Shown: piece by piece, positions 26,909-36,107 of the stretch
Numbering within the stretch: the first letter of the stretch is position 1
Layout: every line of letters begins with the position of its first letter
NCBI GenBank assembly: GCA_030695565.1
Contig: JAUYRZ010000035.1
Span: 31,549 to 95,548, forward strand
Length of the DNA: 64,000 nt
Source of the DNA: Archangium sp.
GTDB taxonomy: Bacteria; Myxococcota; Myxococcia; Myxococcales; Myxococcaceae
Direction of reading: 5' to 3'
The notes under the pieces: generated by a model
Told to the model about the DNA's origin: nothing
Database searches by the model: none
Seen by the model: the letters and a program-made list of their open reading frames with translations, nothing else
Program-made: the position numbers and the translations under genes

Positions 26909-28133
26909 GATGGCCACGACTCCGGGCTTCCTCGACAGCCAATTTGAGCAGCGCGACAAGGTCGCCAACTGTGCGGACTAAAGGATTTCGGCCGTAGGCG
27001 CGATCCCTGATCTCCCTCGGGACGAAAGGGATCAGGCGGTGGTTGGTGGTCATGTTCGTGATCACCTCCGGAGACATGCTGTCGTCAAGGGTTAGCAAAT
27101 ACTTCTCCTCGATGCGCTTGGCCTCGCGAGTCACTTGGCCCCAGCGCTCTCGAACTGTGGATTTACAGGCGACCATGCGCAGAAGTTCGGCCGGAAAATT
27201 CTTGTTCGAGTACTGCTTCTTCCCGGGAACAACGATGTCAGGCGTCTCGCCGTTTTCGGTCTTGCACTGGGGTGTGAACGGGATCCGGTGATCGCGGAGC
27301 AATGCCTCGCAGTGGAATTGCAAACTGTGGCCACGTCGGGCCTTGCGCGACTGCTGAATCGAGAGCGTGAACTTCAGGATGGTGGGGAGAGTCGCCTGTC
27401 CCGTCGAAATCAGGAACTGAAGCTGCTTCTCCTTCACCGCGCTCTCGATCGAGAAGTACAGCGCGGACTCCTCATCCACGGAGGCCGTGATGAATGGGTC
27501 CGGGTCGATATCCCCGAAGCGAGCAACGACCGAATCGTGTGCCGCCTTCGCGATAGCATGAGCAGGAGGGATGAGCCCAGTCGCCAACGCCCTCAGAAGG
27601 AGTGGGTGTTGAGCGCTCTCGCGAGCATCCAGCGCAAGATGAGGAGCGCGGGCGAGCGCATTGAGGCCGGATTTGGAGAGGCTTGCCGCCTCGCGGAAGA
27701 CGAACTGCTTCATCGCCTTGACTGGATCCAACTCGAGCGCTTCCAGAAGCGCCCTTTCGGTACTCGTTCCCTCCCGCGCAATCACGCCGAACAGTTCATT
27801 GCTCTTGGTGGGTCTGAACACGACGAGGAGATCGCCTGCCTTGGCCAACTCCGAGACGCGCGTCGACCTGTAGTAGAGCCGATACTCGGCGGATCGCGGC
27901 TTGCCCTTTCGCGCGTCGTAGAGCGAATAGGGTGCTTCGTCCGCGACAGGCTCGACTCCGTCATCGAGGAAGAAGAGCAGCCGAAGTTCGCCGGACACCC
28001 GGGAACCAAGCCCCAAGGCTTTCCGCAAACGGCCAGCATTGAACTCATGCTGGTTCGAGTTCGTCTCCCCTCCCTTCCTCCGGCCGGGAATGGCCACCTC
28101 GACTGCTGACAGGCGCTTGGCGGCGAATAGCAT
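26892..28133 (-). CDS. EcoRII-like restriction endonuclease (effector-binding N-domain plus PD-(D/E)XK C-domain)
   Basis: SLQFHCEALLRDHRIPFTPQCKTENGETPDIVVPGKKQYSNKNFPAELLRMVACKSTVRERWGQVTREAKRIEEKYLLTLDDSMSPEVITNM resembles the EcoRII C-terminal family; N-terminal ETNSNQHEFNAG..YRLYYRS. Confidence 0.8.
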   Translation of the reverse strand: MLFAAKRLSAVEVAIPGRRKGGETNSNQHEFNAGRLRKALGLGSRVSGELRLLFFLDDGVEPVADEAPYSLYDARKGKPRSAEYRLYYRSTRVSELAKAGDLLVVFRPTKSNELFGVIAREGTSTERALLEALELDPVKAMKQFVFREAASLSKSGLNALARAPHLALDARESAQHPLLLRALATGLIPPAHAIAKAAHDSVVARFGDIDPDPFITASVDEESALYFSIESAVKEKQLQFLISTGQATLPTILKFTLSIQQSRKARRGHSLQFHCEALLRDHRIPFTPQCKTENGETPDIVVPGKKQYSNKNFPAELLRMVACKSTVRERWGQVTREAKRIEEKYLLTLDDSMSPEVITNMTTNHRLIPFVPREIRDRAYGRNPLVRTVGDLVALLKLAVEEARSRGHLKPRD

Positions 28134-28174
28134 CGATACTCCGTTGGATCCGTTTGGTTACCGATACCGAATGA

Positions 28175-28885
28175 CTACTTCGCTGGGTGGCTGGTAAAGA
28201 CCTCAAATTCCCGCGGAAGAAGCTTGAAGAGCTCATCGGGATGCATGCCGTTCAGGTCCCAGGTCAGGTCGAACTGGCGCATGATCTTTCCGAACCGACG
28301 CATCGTGCCGGAAGTCTTTGAACGTGCTCCGGTTTTGATGCGCCAACCCGCCCTTGTTTCGGTGACATACAGGCGATCGAGGACTTGGAAGAGTGCCTTG
28401 TTTGTGAATAGTTGCTGCCGCGACAAGAATTGCTCCGCCGCCTCACCGTGTCGATGCAGTGCTCCATCGAGCGCAACGCGAGCACGCTTCTCGTGGAGAT
28501 GAACGAGGAGCCATGGCGTTCGGCAGAGGTGCCGATATCTGCCCGTGTAGTCGCGATCGAGAATGTAGCGCTCGGTCTCATACACCTTGCGGCTTCCGCT
28601 CTCGGCTGGGCAGATCTGATCGATGTAGTGCAACGCGATCCAACTCCAGAATCCGACGTCGGCTTCGGCTGCAGCGCTGTGGGAGACCTGTGTTGCAAGG
28701 TACTCACCGAACTCGAGGCGGCGATCGAAGTCAGTTCGCGAAAGGGTCGCCTTCGGAAGGGCAAGTTCTGAACAGGTGTCGTCGGTCAAGATCGCGATCG
28801 GGGGAGCGATCGTTCCATCGGCTCGCGCAAGTGTGAGCCAGTTGCGGAAGGACTCCAAGCCCGCTTCGTTCAGTCTCCGAATCAT
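28175..28885 (-). CDS. Uncharacterised R-M-operon protein
   Basis: ORF with ATGA overlap with upstream gene; FWSWIALHYIDQICPAE...YILDRDYTGRYRHLCRTPWLLV. Confidence 0.75.
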   Translation of the reverse strand: MIRRLNEAGLESFRNWLTLARADGTIAPPIAILTDDTCSELALPKATLSRTDFDRRLEFGEYLATQVSHSAAAEADVGFWSWIALHYIDQICPAESGSRKVYETERYILDRDYTGRYRHLCRTPWLLVHLHEKRARVALDGALHRHGEAAEQFLSRQQLFTNKALFQVLDRLYVTETRAGWRIKTGARSKTSGTMRRFGKIMRQFDLTWDLNGMHPDELFKLLPREFEVFTSHPAK

Positions 28886-29655
28886 TCGTTGACCACCATT
28901 TTGAACCGCTCGGTCGCGCAGATGCGGTGCGCGAACGCGGCTGCGGCCTTGCTAATGAAGTTAAGGATCTCCTCTTCGTTGTTCTCGTCCGGAAGAGGGC
29001 TGCCGACGAGCGTCTCCGCGAACCGAGCCCACTTGCCTCGCCATGTGTCGTCCTCTGGCGGTGGTGCTTGATGATCAATCAAGAGCAGTCGCGTGAGAAC
29101 TTCGCGCAGTGCCTGCGGCATGACCAAAGAGACGAACGCCGGGTGCTTTGCCAAACTCCTTGCGCCGACATCCTCGTTCGAAACGATGACGTCGTTAATG
29201 ACCAAGGTTGGGTAGTCATGGCCGTCACTGGGAAACTCGACACGAAAAACCTCGCCATCCAACCTGCGACAGGTGACGTGAAGCAGCGATCGCGCGCGGC
29301 CCTCCTGTCCTGGCGCCGCAGCTCGAATTGAGCGGGCATGCGCTGCGATTTGTCCACGAGGATCGGATGCTTCGACGAGCTTGAGACGGAAGAGCGGATT
29401 CTGAGGGGCGACGAAAGATTTGAGCGTCCCCTTGACCTCCATGCGAGTTGTCGCCGCTCCAAAGTCGAAGCGTTCAAAGAGTGAGCCGTCATACGCTTCA
29501 ACGATGAGCGCGCAGCCCTCGGGAAGAGGAGGGAGCACTTCCTTCAGGTCCAGTACGAGAGAGAAAGAGAGTGCTCCGTCTGCAGCGGCAATGAGTGTGA
29601 CCTCGACGCAGCGTTCCGGGATCTTCCGTCGCCCCGTATAGTTGAAGCGTCTCAC
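28882..29655 (-). CDS. Uncharacterised R-M-operon protein (RRFNYTGRRKI N-terminus)
   Basis: ATGA overlaps on both sides; MRRFNYTGRRKIPERCVEVTLI. Confidence 0.75.
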   Translation of the reverse strand: MRRFNYTGRRKIPERCVEVTLIAAADGALSFSLVLDLKEVLPPLPEGCALIVEAYDGSLFERFDFGAATTRMEVKGTLKSFVAPQNPLFRLKLVEASDPRGQIAAHARSIRAAAPGQEGRARSLLHVTCRRLDGEVFRVEFPSDGHDYPTLVINDVIVSNEDVGARSLAKHPAFVSLVMPQALREVLTRLLLIDHQAPPPEDDTWRGKWARFAETLVGSPLPDENNEEEILNFISKAAAAFAHRICATERFKMVVNE

Positions 29656-31571
29656 GACTCACCTCTCAGCCATCGATGACGGACGACGAGGTCACGCTTC
29701 ACTTCGAATCCTGTGACTTTGAGATGGAAGTCGTTGCCGACGACGCAGCGGATCTGGTTGTCGGATCGCAATCGAACCTCGCCGCCGGCAATCTCCACGG
29801 TGAACTCAGAACTCGAAACGTCGAAATCAAACTCTTCCCACTGTTTGAAGGGATTGCCGGAGAGGCAGTCATAGGCGGCTTCAACAAGGAGAACATCGTC
29901 GTCAGCGTCAAGCGCAACATCCCCATTGCGCGTGATCTGAAATCCGCCGTTAATGCGAATTAAGGAGAGAGGTCGGGGTTCGGGTTTTGGGGGCAGCAAC
30001 ATCGGAGGTGAGGTCTGACCCTTCTTTCTGGTCTTGCTCACGGTCACCGTCGGTGCGTCCGCGGCCGGTTCCGGGAACAGGTCCGCGAGCATCTCCGTGT
30101 CCGTCTCGCTCTTGCTGTCGATGAGACGGCGGGAAAGTTGTCGGGGCGCAGCGCTCACGAAATCAATCCGCGATGGGCCACCGATGAAGTGCGACTTTAG
30201 TTTCTCGCTTCGCACGTTCCACCTTGTGTGAGCCGGGTTCTCCGAGTCACGCAGAAGTCGGCTGAGGTGCTGATCGTCAACAACGACGATCGCAAGCAAG
30301 CCTGTTCCCGCTGGTCCCTGAACTTCGGTGATCGTGAGGCCTTGGCGAATAAAGTGGACGAGGTTCGGCTGTGCCGACTGCGTCTGCTTCATGAAGACTT
30401 CGAAGCGCGTCTCATGACGCTGAGTGCCTTTCATGCGCACGAGAACTGGCACCGAGATCGCTACTGGCTGCTGCGAGACGAACTTCGATCTGACCTCTGG
30501 CCACTCTGCTGGTTGTTGAATGTCCTCCCACTCGGCACCGAGCGCGTCGTTCGTCGACAGTTGCGTCGCTTTCGCTCGATTGCCAAGTGCCCATCGGGCC
30601 AGCGCGAGCAGATCCAGTAGGCGATCGCGTCGGGCCTCCTTGCCGATCCAAGGCATCTCCTTAAGCCGCTGCTCGATCGTCAGGGCGGCTATTTCGATCG
30701 TCTTTCCAGCAGATGACACTTCTACGACCAAGTGCCCAGCCAGGATGGGAAAGAAGAAATGATCGATTGTCGACTGAACGAGGCGACGAACCCCCTCCTC
30801 TTCAAGAAAATCCTCGCGCGGGAACGGGACGACGAGACTGGTCCCTGGCAATGCCTTCTTCGGATCCCGCCGCAGTTTGAAGTCGAGTGCGAATTGCTCG
30901 ATGACCTTTGGGTCTGTGATTGGTGTGCAGAACGCGGGGTCCGAATCCTTGAACTCGCCAAAGAACCCGTAGCTGTCGTACTGAACAGGGCCACTCTTCT
31001 CTTGCAGAGAATGAAGACGAAGTGCGGACTGTCCCATCAGAAGGGATTCAGGCTTCTCGCTTCGGACGGTCCACCCGAACATCGTGTGTGCAAGAGAGCT
31101 GGCGGCAAAGACGGCCTTCCCCAGCCCCCAGCTCCCGCGCTCGGCGCCGGTCTTCCCAGTGATGCCGACGTTGCGCCAGAAGTAGAAGAAGTCGGCTCGC
31201 TGACCTTGGCCGATGTCGACCTCACGGGCGATCTCTGGCCTCCCGGCGAGGCCACGCGTCCCGAAGTCCTCAAGGGTTACGAATGCGAGTGGCTGGCCGA
31301 AGTCGGGCGGCTCTTCGATTGCGGCGGCCACGTGATTTTGCAATCCATCCAACCATCGCTTGCTAGCACCCGGCGACAGCACGTCCTTCTGCGAAGAGAC
31401 CGCCATCCGAAAGCGAACTGGTGATGTTGGATCACCTGGTTTGAGGGCGGCGTCGAGCGAGTTCTGGACTGCCTCCCGAACCAACGAATCGACGTCCTCG
31501 AAGAACTGCCCTTCAACAGGAGCACGGTTCTGCTCGGACTTTTGCATCACCCGGAAACGCCAATCGCCCAC
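29652..31571 (-). CDS. GHKL (MORC/MutL-like) ATPase
   Basis: LVREAVQNSLDAA (N-box), FVTLEDFGTRGLAG (DxGxG-like), GSWGLGKAVFAASS (G2-box); likely GTG start at 31571 (VGDWRFRVMQKSEQNRAPVEGQFFED). Confidence 0.8.
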   Translation of the reverse strand: MGDWRFRVMQKSEQNRAPVEGQFFEDVDSLVREAVQNSLDAALKPGDPTSPVRFRMAVSSQKDVLSPGASKRWLDGLQNHVAAAIEEPPDFGQPLAFVTLEDFGTRGLAGRPEIAREVDIGQGQRADFFYFWRNVGITGKTGAERGSWGLGKAVFAASSLAHTMFGWTVRSEKPESLLMGQSALRLHSLQEKSGPVQYDSYGFFGEFKDSDPAFCTPITDPKVIEQFALDFKLRRDPKKALPGTSLVVPFPREDFLEEEGVRRLVQSTIDHFFFPILAGHLVVEVSSAGKTIEIAALTIEQRLKEMPWIGKEARRDRLLDLLALARWALGNRAKATQLSTNDALGAEWEDIQQPAEWPEVRSKFVSQQPVAISVPVLVRMKGTQRHETRFEVFMKQTQSAQPNLVHFIRQGLTITEVQGPAGTGLLAIVVVDDQHLSRLLRDSENPAHTRWNVRSEKLKSHFIGGPSRIDFVSAAPRQLSRRLIDSKSETDTEMLADLFPEPAADAPTVTVSKTRKKGQTSPPMLLPPKPEPRPLSLIRINGGFQITRNGDVALDADDDVLLVEAAYDCLSGNPFKQWEEFDFDVSSSEFTVEIAGGEVRLRSDNQIRCVVGNDFHLKVTGFEVKRDLVVRHRWLRGES

Positions 31572-31860
31572 GGTCCCACCCCCAGCGCAGAGGGCAACAG
31601 TAGAGCAACAGGTTTCGGTCGCGCCAAGCGACATCGCCTCAAGAAGAAGAAGTTCAACCCGCAGATTGAGAGAGGAGCTCGCGGAGGTCTCTACCCGCAC
31701 AAGCCTGCTTTTCCTCTCGCCCCCCAAGCGTGACCTCTGGGTCAGGTGGCAGCAGCAGAAAAGAAAGGCAGGACACACCCGTGGAGTGACGGCCCTGGTC
31801 GGCATGAAGCGGGTGGTGTCCTTCGCGAGGAGGAACTGGGGTGGTGCGGTCGCCGGACGC

Positions 31861-31974
31861 AGCACAGGCTGCGCAACTTCGAAGGGGCGATGCAACACGC
31901 CGCACTCTGCGCACCCGCTGAAGAGGCCCCCGATTCACGCCCGCCGAAACGCCCGCCTCGCCGAGCGAACCTGA
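31861..31974 (+). pseudogene. Fragment of mrfB 3' end (frameshifted), right flank of island
   Basis: AGGCTGCGCAACTTCGAAGGGGCGATGCAACACGCCGCACTCTGC parallels 19202-19245; encodes LRNFEGAMQHAALCAPAEEAPDS then, in another frame, HARRNARLAERT*. Confidence 0.75.
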
Positions 31975-31977
31975 GTT

Positions 31978-32014
31978 CCCTCGTCCCTCTGGGAAGAGGG
32001 TCAGGGTGAGGGGG
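31978..32014. repeat. Dispersed palindromic repeat copy 2
   Basis: CCTCGTCCCTCTGGGAAGAGGGTCAGGGTGAGGGG. Confidence 0.7.
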
Positions 32015-32630
32015 CCGTATCGAACCGGTACGAAGTGAGCATAGACGAGGCTCGTTTTCCGAACACCTTCACGAATCGCTGCAACGCCGGATACGGCGCA
32101 ATCGGCAACGTCCCCCGAAAACTCAGATGCTCGAGCAGACAGAACAAAGTCACCTCGAACAAGCTCACGGCCCGATCCGCCGGCAACGCGGCCAGAGCCG
32201 CATCGACGTTCGAATCAAGCCACCGCAGAGCCCCTTCAAACCCCGCCCTGCCCTTGGCGAAGTACACATTGTCGGCCGGCAGCTTGCCCACCACCGTCCC
32301 GAACACGAGCTGCACCTGAGCCGACATGCAGTGCCAGGTCAGCTCCTGCGCATTGCGCGAGAGATCCGTACGCAGCTCCTCCGGCCACACGACGCGCAGC
32401 TTCGGATCAGCCTGTTCGGCGATCGAGCGGCAGATGTTCTCCGTGCCGAACACCAGCGATCCATCACGCCGCAAGGTGGGAATCTTGAGCGCGGGATTGC
32501 CGGCGAAGATCTCAGAGTCAGTCGCCGTGATGTCGTGAACGGGGATCAGCTCGACCGGCACGCCGAGTTCATGGGCGAACACCAACGCGACACGCGTGAA
32601 GTGAGAGCTGCGGCGTCCGATGAGTTCCAT
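32001..32630 (-). CDS. Glutathione S-transferase family protein
   Basis: SRKSSHFTRVALVFAHELGVPVELIPVHDI-type N-terminus (MELIGRRSSHFTRVALVFAHELGVP), GNPALKIPTL, LPADRAVSLFEVTLFCLLEHL. Confidence 0.85.
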   Translation of the reverse strand: MELIGRRSSHFTRVALVFAHELGVPVELIPVHDITATDSEIFAGNPALKIPTLRRDGSLVFGTENICRSIAEQADPKLRVVWPEELRTDLSRNAQELTWHCMSAQVQLVFGTVVGKLPADNVYFAKGRAGFEGALRWLDSNVDAALAALPADRAVSLFEVTLFCLLEHLSFRGTLPIAPYPALQRFVKVFGKRASSMLTSYRFDTAPSP

Positions 32631-32678
32631 GCGCGCGGCACCCTTGCGGTGCCGCCGACCCCGGTCAAGGATTCACGC

Positions 32679-33824
32679 GTGCGTCGTGCGCTGCCTGCCA
32701 TCGCCGTGAGCGTGACGCTGCTGGCGGCGTGGCCTGCATCGCAGAGTGCGTTTCATGATCCGAAGCGGTGGGTGTTGGTGGTGGCCGCGTTGATCGGTGC
32801 GCTGATCAGCTTGCCGAAGTGGCGGTGGACTGCGCTTCCGTTGATCGCGCTCACCGCGGTGCAGACGTGGCACGGCGCGGAGGCGGGTCTTCAAGCGATG
32901 GCCTTCGCGTGGGCGCTCGCGAGTTGGCAGGCAGACCTTCGTCAGTTCACCCGGCTCGTGGGTGCGGCAGCCGCGGTGGTGGGAGTCGTCGTGTTGCTGC
33001 AGGCGCTTGGGGTCGATGCGCTTGGCTTCGCGACTCCCGAGGTCGGTGACGGGCGGCTGAGCGTGTACGGAACGCTGGGCAATCCGGACTTCGTGGCGTC
33101 GATGCTCTTGCCGATCGCGATACTGCTTCTTCCCTCGCGCCATCCGAGACCAGTCGAAGGGCTCCTTGGTTTGCTGATCATCATTCCGGCGCTGATCGTC
33201 ACTCGCAGCTTTGCGACCGTGTTGAGCGCGATGGTGGCTGGAGTGGTGGTGAGTATTCATCGGCACGCCCTCTCCCCGACCCTCTCCCCCTCAGGGAGAG
33301 GGCGCAGTTGGCGCAGTTTGCGGAAACCCATCCTCGCGATGTGCGGCTTGATCGCTTTGCTCGGTGTCGGGCTCATCGGCCGCGATCTCGGGCAGACGAT
33401 CGCGGGGCGTGGGTACCTCGTCAGTGTTGCGCTGCCTCACGTGACCGATGCGCCCCTGCTCGGTCATGGCCTCGGCTCGACCGTGCTCGCCTGGCCCACC
33501 TGGGAGCTCTCGTTCTGGCAGGCCCGCTGTCCCGACGCGGCGTGCGTCTCAGCCGATCCACGACACGTCTTCGCGGCCCTCCAGGATCACGTGCACGCCG
33601 ACTGGCTCGAATGGATGCTGGAGCGCGGCCTCCTCGGCTTCTTCGCGCTGCTGCTCGCGTTGAGCGCACCTCTTCTGGCCGCCTGGAAGAGCGAGGACTC
33701 ACTGCTGCTCGCAGCCATGAGCGCACTGTTGGCCCGCTCGCTGGTCGACTTCCCGCTGCACCGGCCGGCCGATCTCTGCCTGCTCGCCGCGCTGGCCGCT
33801 TGCGCTACAAGTTCGAGAGCCTGA
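32679..33824 (+). CDS. O-antigen ligase-like membrane protein (GTG start)
   Basis: Multiple TM segments, VYGTLGNPDFVASMLLPIAIL, HVHADWLEWMLERGLLGFFALLLAL (Wzy/WaaL-like). Confidence 0.78.
   Translation: MRRALPAIAVSVTLLAAWPASQSAFHDPKRWVLVVAALIGALISLPKWRWTALPLIALTAVQTWHGAEAGLQAMAFAWALASWQADLRQFTRLVGAAAAVVGVVVLLQALGVDALGFATPEVGDGRLSVYGTLGNPDFVASMLLPIAILLLPSRHPRPVEGLLGLLIIIPALIVTRSFATVLSAMVAGVVVSIHRHALSPTLSPSGRGRSWRSLRKPILAMCGLIALLGVGLIGRDLGQTIAGRGYLVSVALPHVTDAPLLGHGLGSTVLAWPTWELSFWQARCPDAACVSADPRHVFAALQDHVHADWLEWMLERGLLGFFALLLALSAPLLAAWKSEDSLLLAAMSALLARSLVDFPLHRPADLCLLAALAACATSSRA
33268..33303. repeat. Dispersed palindromic repeat copy 3, inside the O-antigen ligase CDS
   Basis: CCCTCTCCCCGACCCTCTCCCCCTCAGGGAGAGGGC; encodes LSPTLSPSGRG. 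Confidence 0.75.
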
Positions 33825-33954
33825 GCAACGCCGCATCACGCTTGCGGGTCACCTCGGCGCGCTCGATGCTCGCGGCCTTCATCGCCTCGAAGTCGTCCTC
33901 CAGCCGCGGGGCATCAGCGGCTGACAACACGAGCGCGACGCAGACGACCCACAC
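33805..33954 (-). CDS. Small putative secreted protein
   Basis: GTG directly after stop of the upstream gene: VWVVCVALVLSAADAPRLEDDFEAMKAASIERAEVTRKRDAALLRLSNL*. Confidence 0.4.
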   Translation of the reverse strand: MWVVCVALVLSAADAPRLEDDFEAMKAASIERAEVTRKRDAALLRLSNL

Positions 33955-34200
33955 TCAGTCTTTCGCCTTCAGCTTGCTGTCGTTGTCCGCGATGAACCGG
34001 CGGATGTCTTCATTCATGTCGAGCAGCTTGAGCCACTGCTCCTTGTAGAGCGTCACCGGGAAACGGCCCATGCCGTAGACCGAGACGGCGCCCTTCTCGG
34101 ACACCTTGAGCGAGATGCCCTTGCTGGTGCGCGCCTTGAGCGCTTCCATCTCAGCCTTGAGCGCCGCGACCTCTGCCTTGAGTTCATCTTCGGTAGACAT
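33955..34200 (-). CDS. Small conserved-looking hypothetical protein
   Basis: MSTEDELKAEVAALKAEMEALKARTSKGISLKVSEKGAVSVYGMGRFPVTLYKEQWLKLLDMNEDIRRFIADNDSKLKAKD. Confidence 0.75.
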   Translation of the reverse strand: MSTEDELKAEVAALKAEMEALKARTSKGISLKVSEKGAVSVYGMGRFPVTLYKEQWLKLLDMNEDIRRFIADNDSKLKAKD

Positions 34201-34247
34201 GACCTGACCCTATCTCTCGCTTCGGCACGCCGGGCGAGTGGAATTCA

Positions 34248-36107
34248 TCAGGGTGCCAGCAGCACGCGGCCATCGCTCTCGAGAAAACGCATCGCCTGCT
34301 CACGCACGGGAGCGAAGTCGTACATCACGTTGTGCCCGTTGTACGTCGCCGCTTGCGCCGCGGGCAGGTAGCGCGCCGCATCGACCCGCACGAACGCGTG
34401 AATGGGGTCGGTGCCCGACTGCGAGACGATCTCCGTGAGCTTGAGCGCGCCCGCGAGCTCCACGCTGGTATCGAGCGGAATGACGATGTCGCCCAGGCCC
34501 GTCTGCTGCAGCACCGCGATGTCCGGGCTGATGGTGGGCGCGGTGTTGATGGGATCGCCGGGGTCGAAGAAAGGCTGCGCCACCGCGCGGAAGAGCGGGA
34601 ACGAGGCGATGTACTCGGGTGAGTCGAAGGCGAGGTCGGTCTGCGCGACGATCAGCAGCCCGATGAGATCCTGCAGGAAGCGGCTCATCACCACGTTCGA
34701 CAGCCCCGCGCCCGGCACGTTGAGCACCGCGCTGGTGATGCGGTTCGAGACCGGCACGAAGCCCGCCCCCACGATCGCGCCCATCGAGTTGCCGAAGTAC
34801 CGGAGCTTCGGCGCCACGTCGGAGGCGCCGTCACCGTCGACGTCGATGGTCACCACCGCGCGCTCCACCTGCAGCAGGTCGAACGTCATCTGGCGAAACC
34901 GATCCCGCAGCGCAGGGAGATCGTCGACGCTGAAGAACGAGGTGAAGTTGCCGCGATACCCATGGTTCGGCGCGTCGATGCCCACGCAGCCCAGGCCCCG
35001 GCGCGCGAGGGTCTGCGCCCACTCCAGGCAGAAGCCATCGAGCACGCCCACGCGCGGCGTATTGCGGCCGGCAACTCCGTGTTGGCCCATCACCACCGGC
35101 CACCCACCCGCGGGTTTGGGGCCCGAGGGCAACGTGAGCACGAAGCGCAGCGGCACCACGGGCGCGCTCGACGGATCCGCCTGCCAATCGGCGCGCACCA
35201 GGCCGTTCTCCCGCAGCTCGCGTGACGCGAACTCGCCGATGATCACCGCGCCGACGTGCGTGATGGGGCGGGCGAAGGCGTACTTCTCCATCCACGGAGT
35301 CACCTCGGCCCAGTTGGGATCCGTCGGGCGCCACGTACCGACGGGCCGGCTGCCGTTGTTGTCGTCGGGCACCACGCCTCGCACAGGAATGGTCACCGCG
35401 GCGGGGTGCGCCTCGGCCCACTGCGCGAGCGCTCGCGGCGCCGCAGTGATGTCACCCGCGTGCTCCGGCAGCGTGAGCAGCACCTCCTCCACCTTCACGC
35501 CCAGCGCGACCGCGACGGATTCCAGCTCCGGCTTGCTGGCGACGAACGCATCACCCCGGCCGAACGCCACGCCGCTGGCGGTCTTCGGTCCCCGCAACAC
35601 CACCAGCAGTCCGTCGCTGTTCTCGGGGAGCGGAATGGTGGGCCGGGTGCTGATGAACTCGGGGTAGCCCTCGGGCAACGGCATGCCGCGCGCGGCGAGC
35701 ACGTCACGCAGGTGCTGCACGGCCACGGGCCGCTCGAGCACGCGCCAGGCTGCACCGTCTTTCACCAACCGCACCACGCGCCCCTGAATGGAGTCGGGGT
35801 CGAGAGGCTCACTCACGCGGATCAACGTGCTGCCGAAGTTGCTCGTCGAGGTGACGGCGCGCACGCCCTGAGCGCCGAGCTTGTTGAAGTACGACGCCGA
35901 CTTCGCGGTGATCGCCTTCGGGGGAAGGAAAGGCTGGTACCACTTCGGCCGCAGCGTCAGCGCGCCGTCGACGATCAATCGTTGATCAGGAAACGGGTTG
36001 TCGAGGCTCTGGGCATCGGCACTCCACAGAAAATGCGGAGGCTCGACGGGCGCGGGCCCACACGCGAGAACGAACAACGGGAGCAACCAGCGGCAACGCG
36101 ACATCAC
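34248..36107 (-). CDS. Exported lipoprotein, alpha/beta hydrolase-like
   Basis: MMSRCRWLLPLFVLAC lipobox; PVVMGQHGVAG, GNSMGAIVGAGFVP nucleophile-elbow-like motif. Confidence 0.72.
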   Translation of the reverse strand: MMSRCRWLLPLFVLACGPAPVEPPHFLWSADAQSLDNPFPDQRLIVDGALTLRPKWYQPFLPPKAITAKSASYFNKLGAQGVRAVTSTSNFGSTLIRVSEPLDPDSIQGRVVRLVKDGAAWRVLERPVAVQHLRDVLAARGMPLPEGYPEFISTRPTIPLPENSDGLLVVLRGPKTASGVAFGRGDAFVASKPELESVAVALGVKVEEVLLTLPEHAGDITAAPRALAQWAEAHPAAVTIPVRGVVPDDNNGSRPVGTWRPTDPNWAEVTPWMEKYAFARPITHVGAVIIGEFASRELRENGLVRADWQADPSSAPVVPLRFVLTLPSGPKPAGGWPVVMGQHGVAGRNTPRVGVLDGFCLEWAQTLARRGLGCVGIDAPNHGYRGNFTSFFSVDDLPALRDRFRQMTFDLLQVERAVVTIDVDGDGASDVAPKLRYFGNSMGAIVGAGFVPVSNRITSAVLNVPGAGLSNVVMSRFLQDLIGLLIVAQTDLAFDSPEYIASFPLFRAVAQPFFDPGDPINTAPTISPDIAVLQQTGLGDIVIPLDTSVELAGALKLTEIVSQSGTDPIHAFVRVDAARYLPAAQAATYNGHNVMYDFAPVREQAMRFLESDGRVLLAP

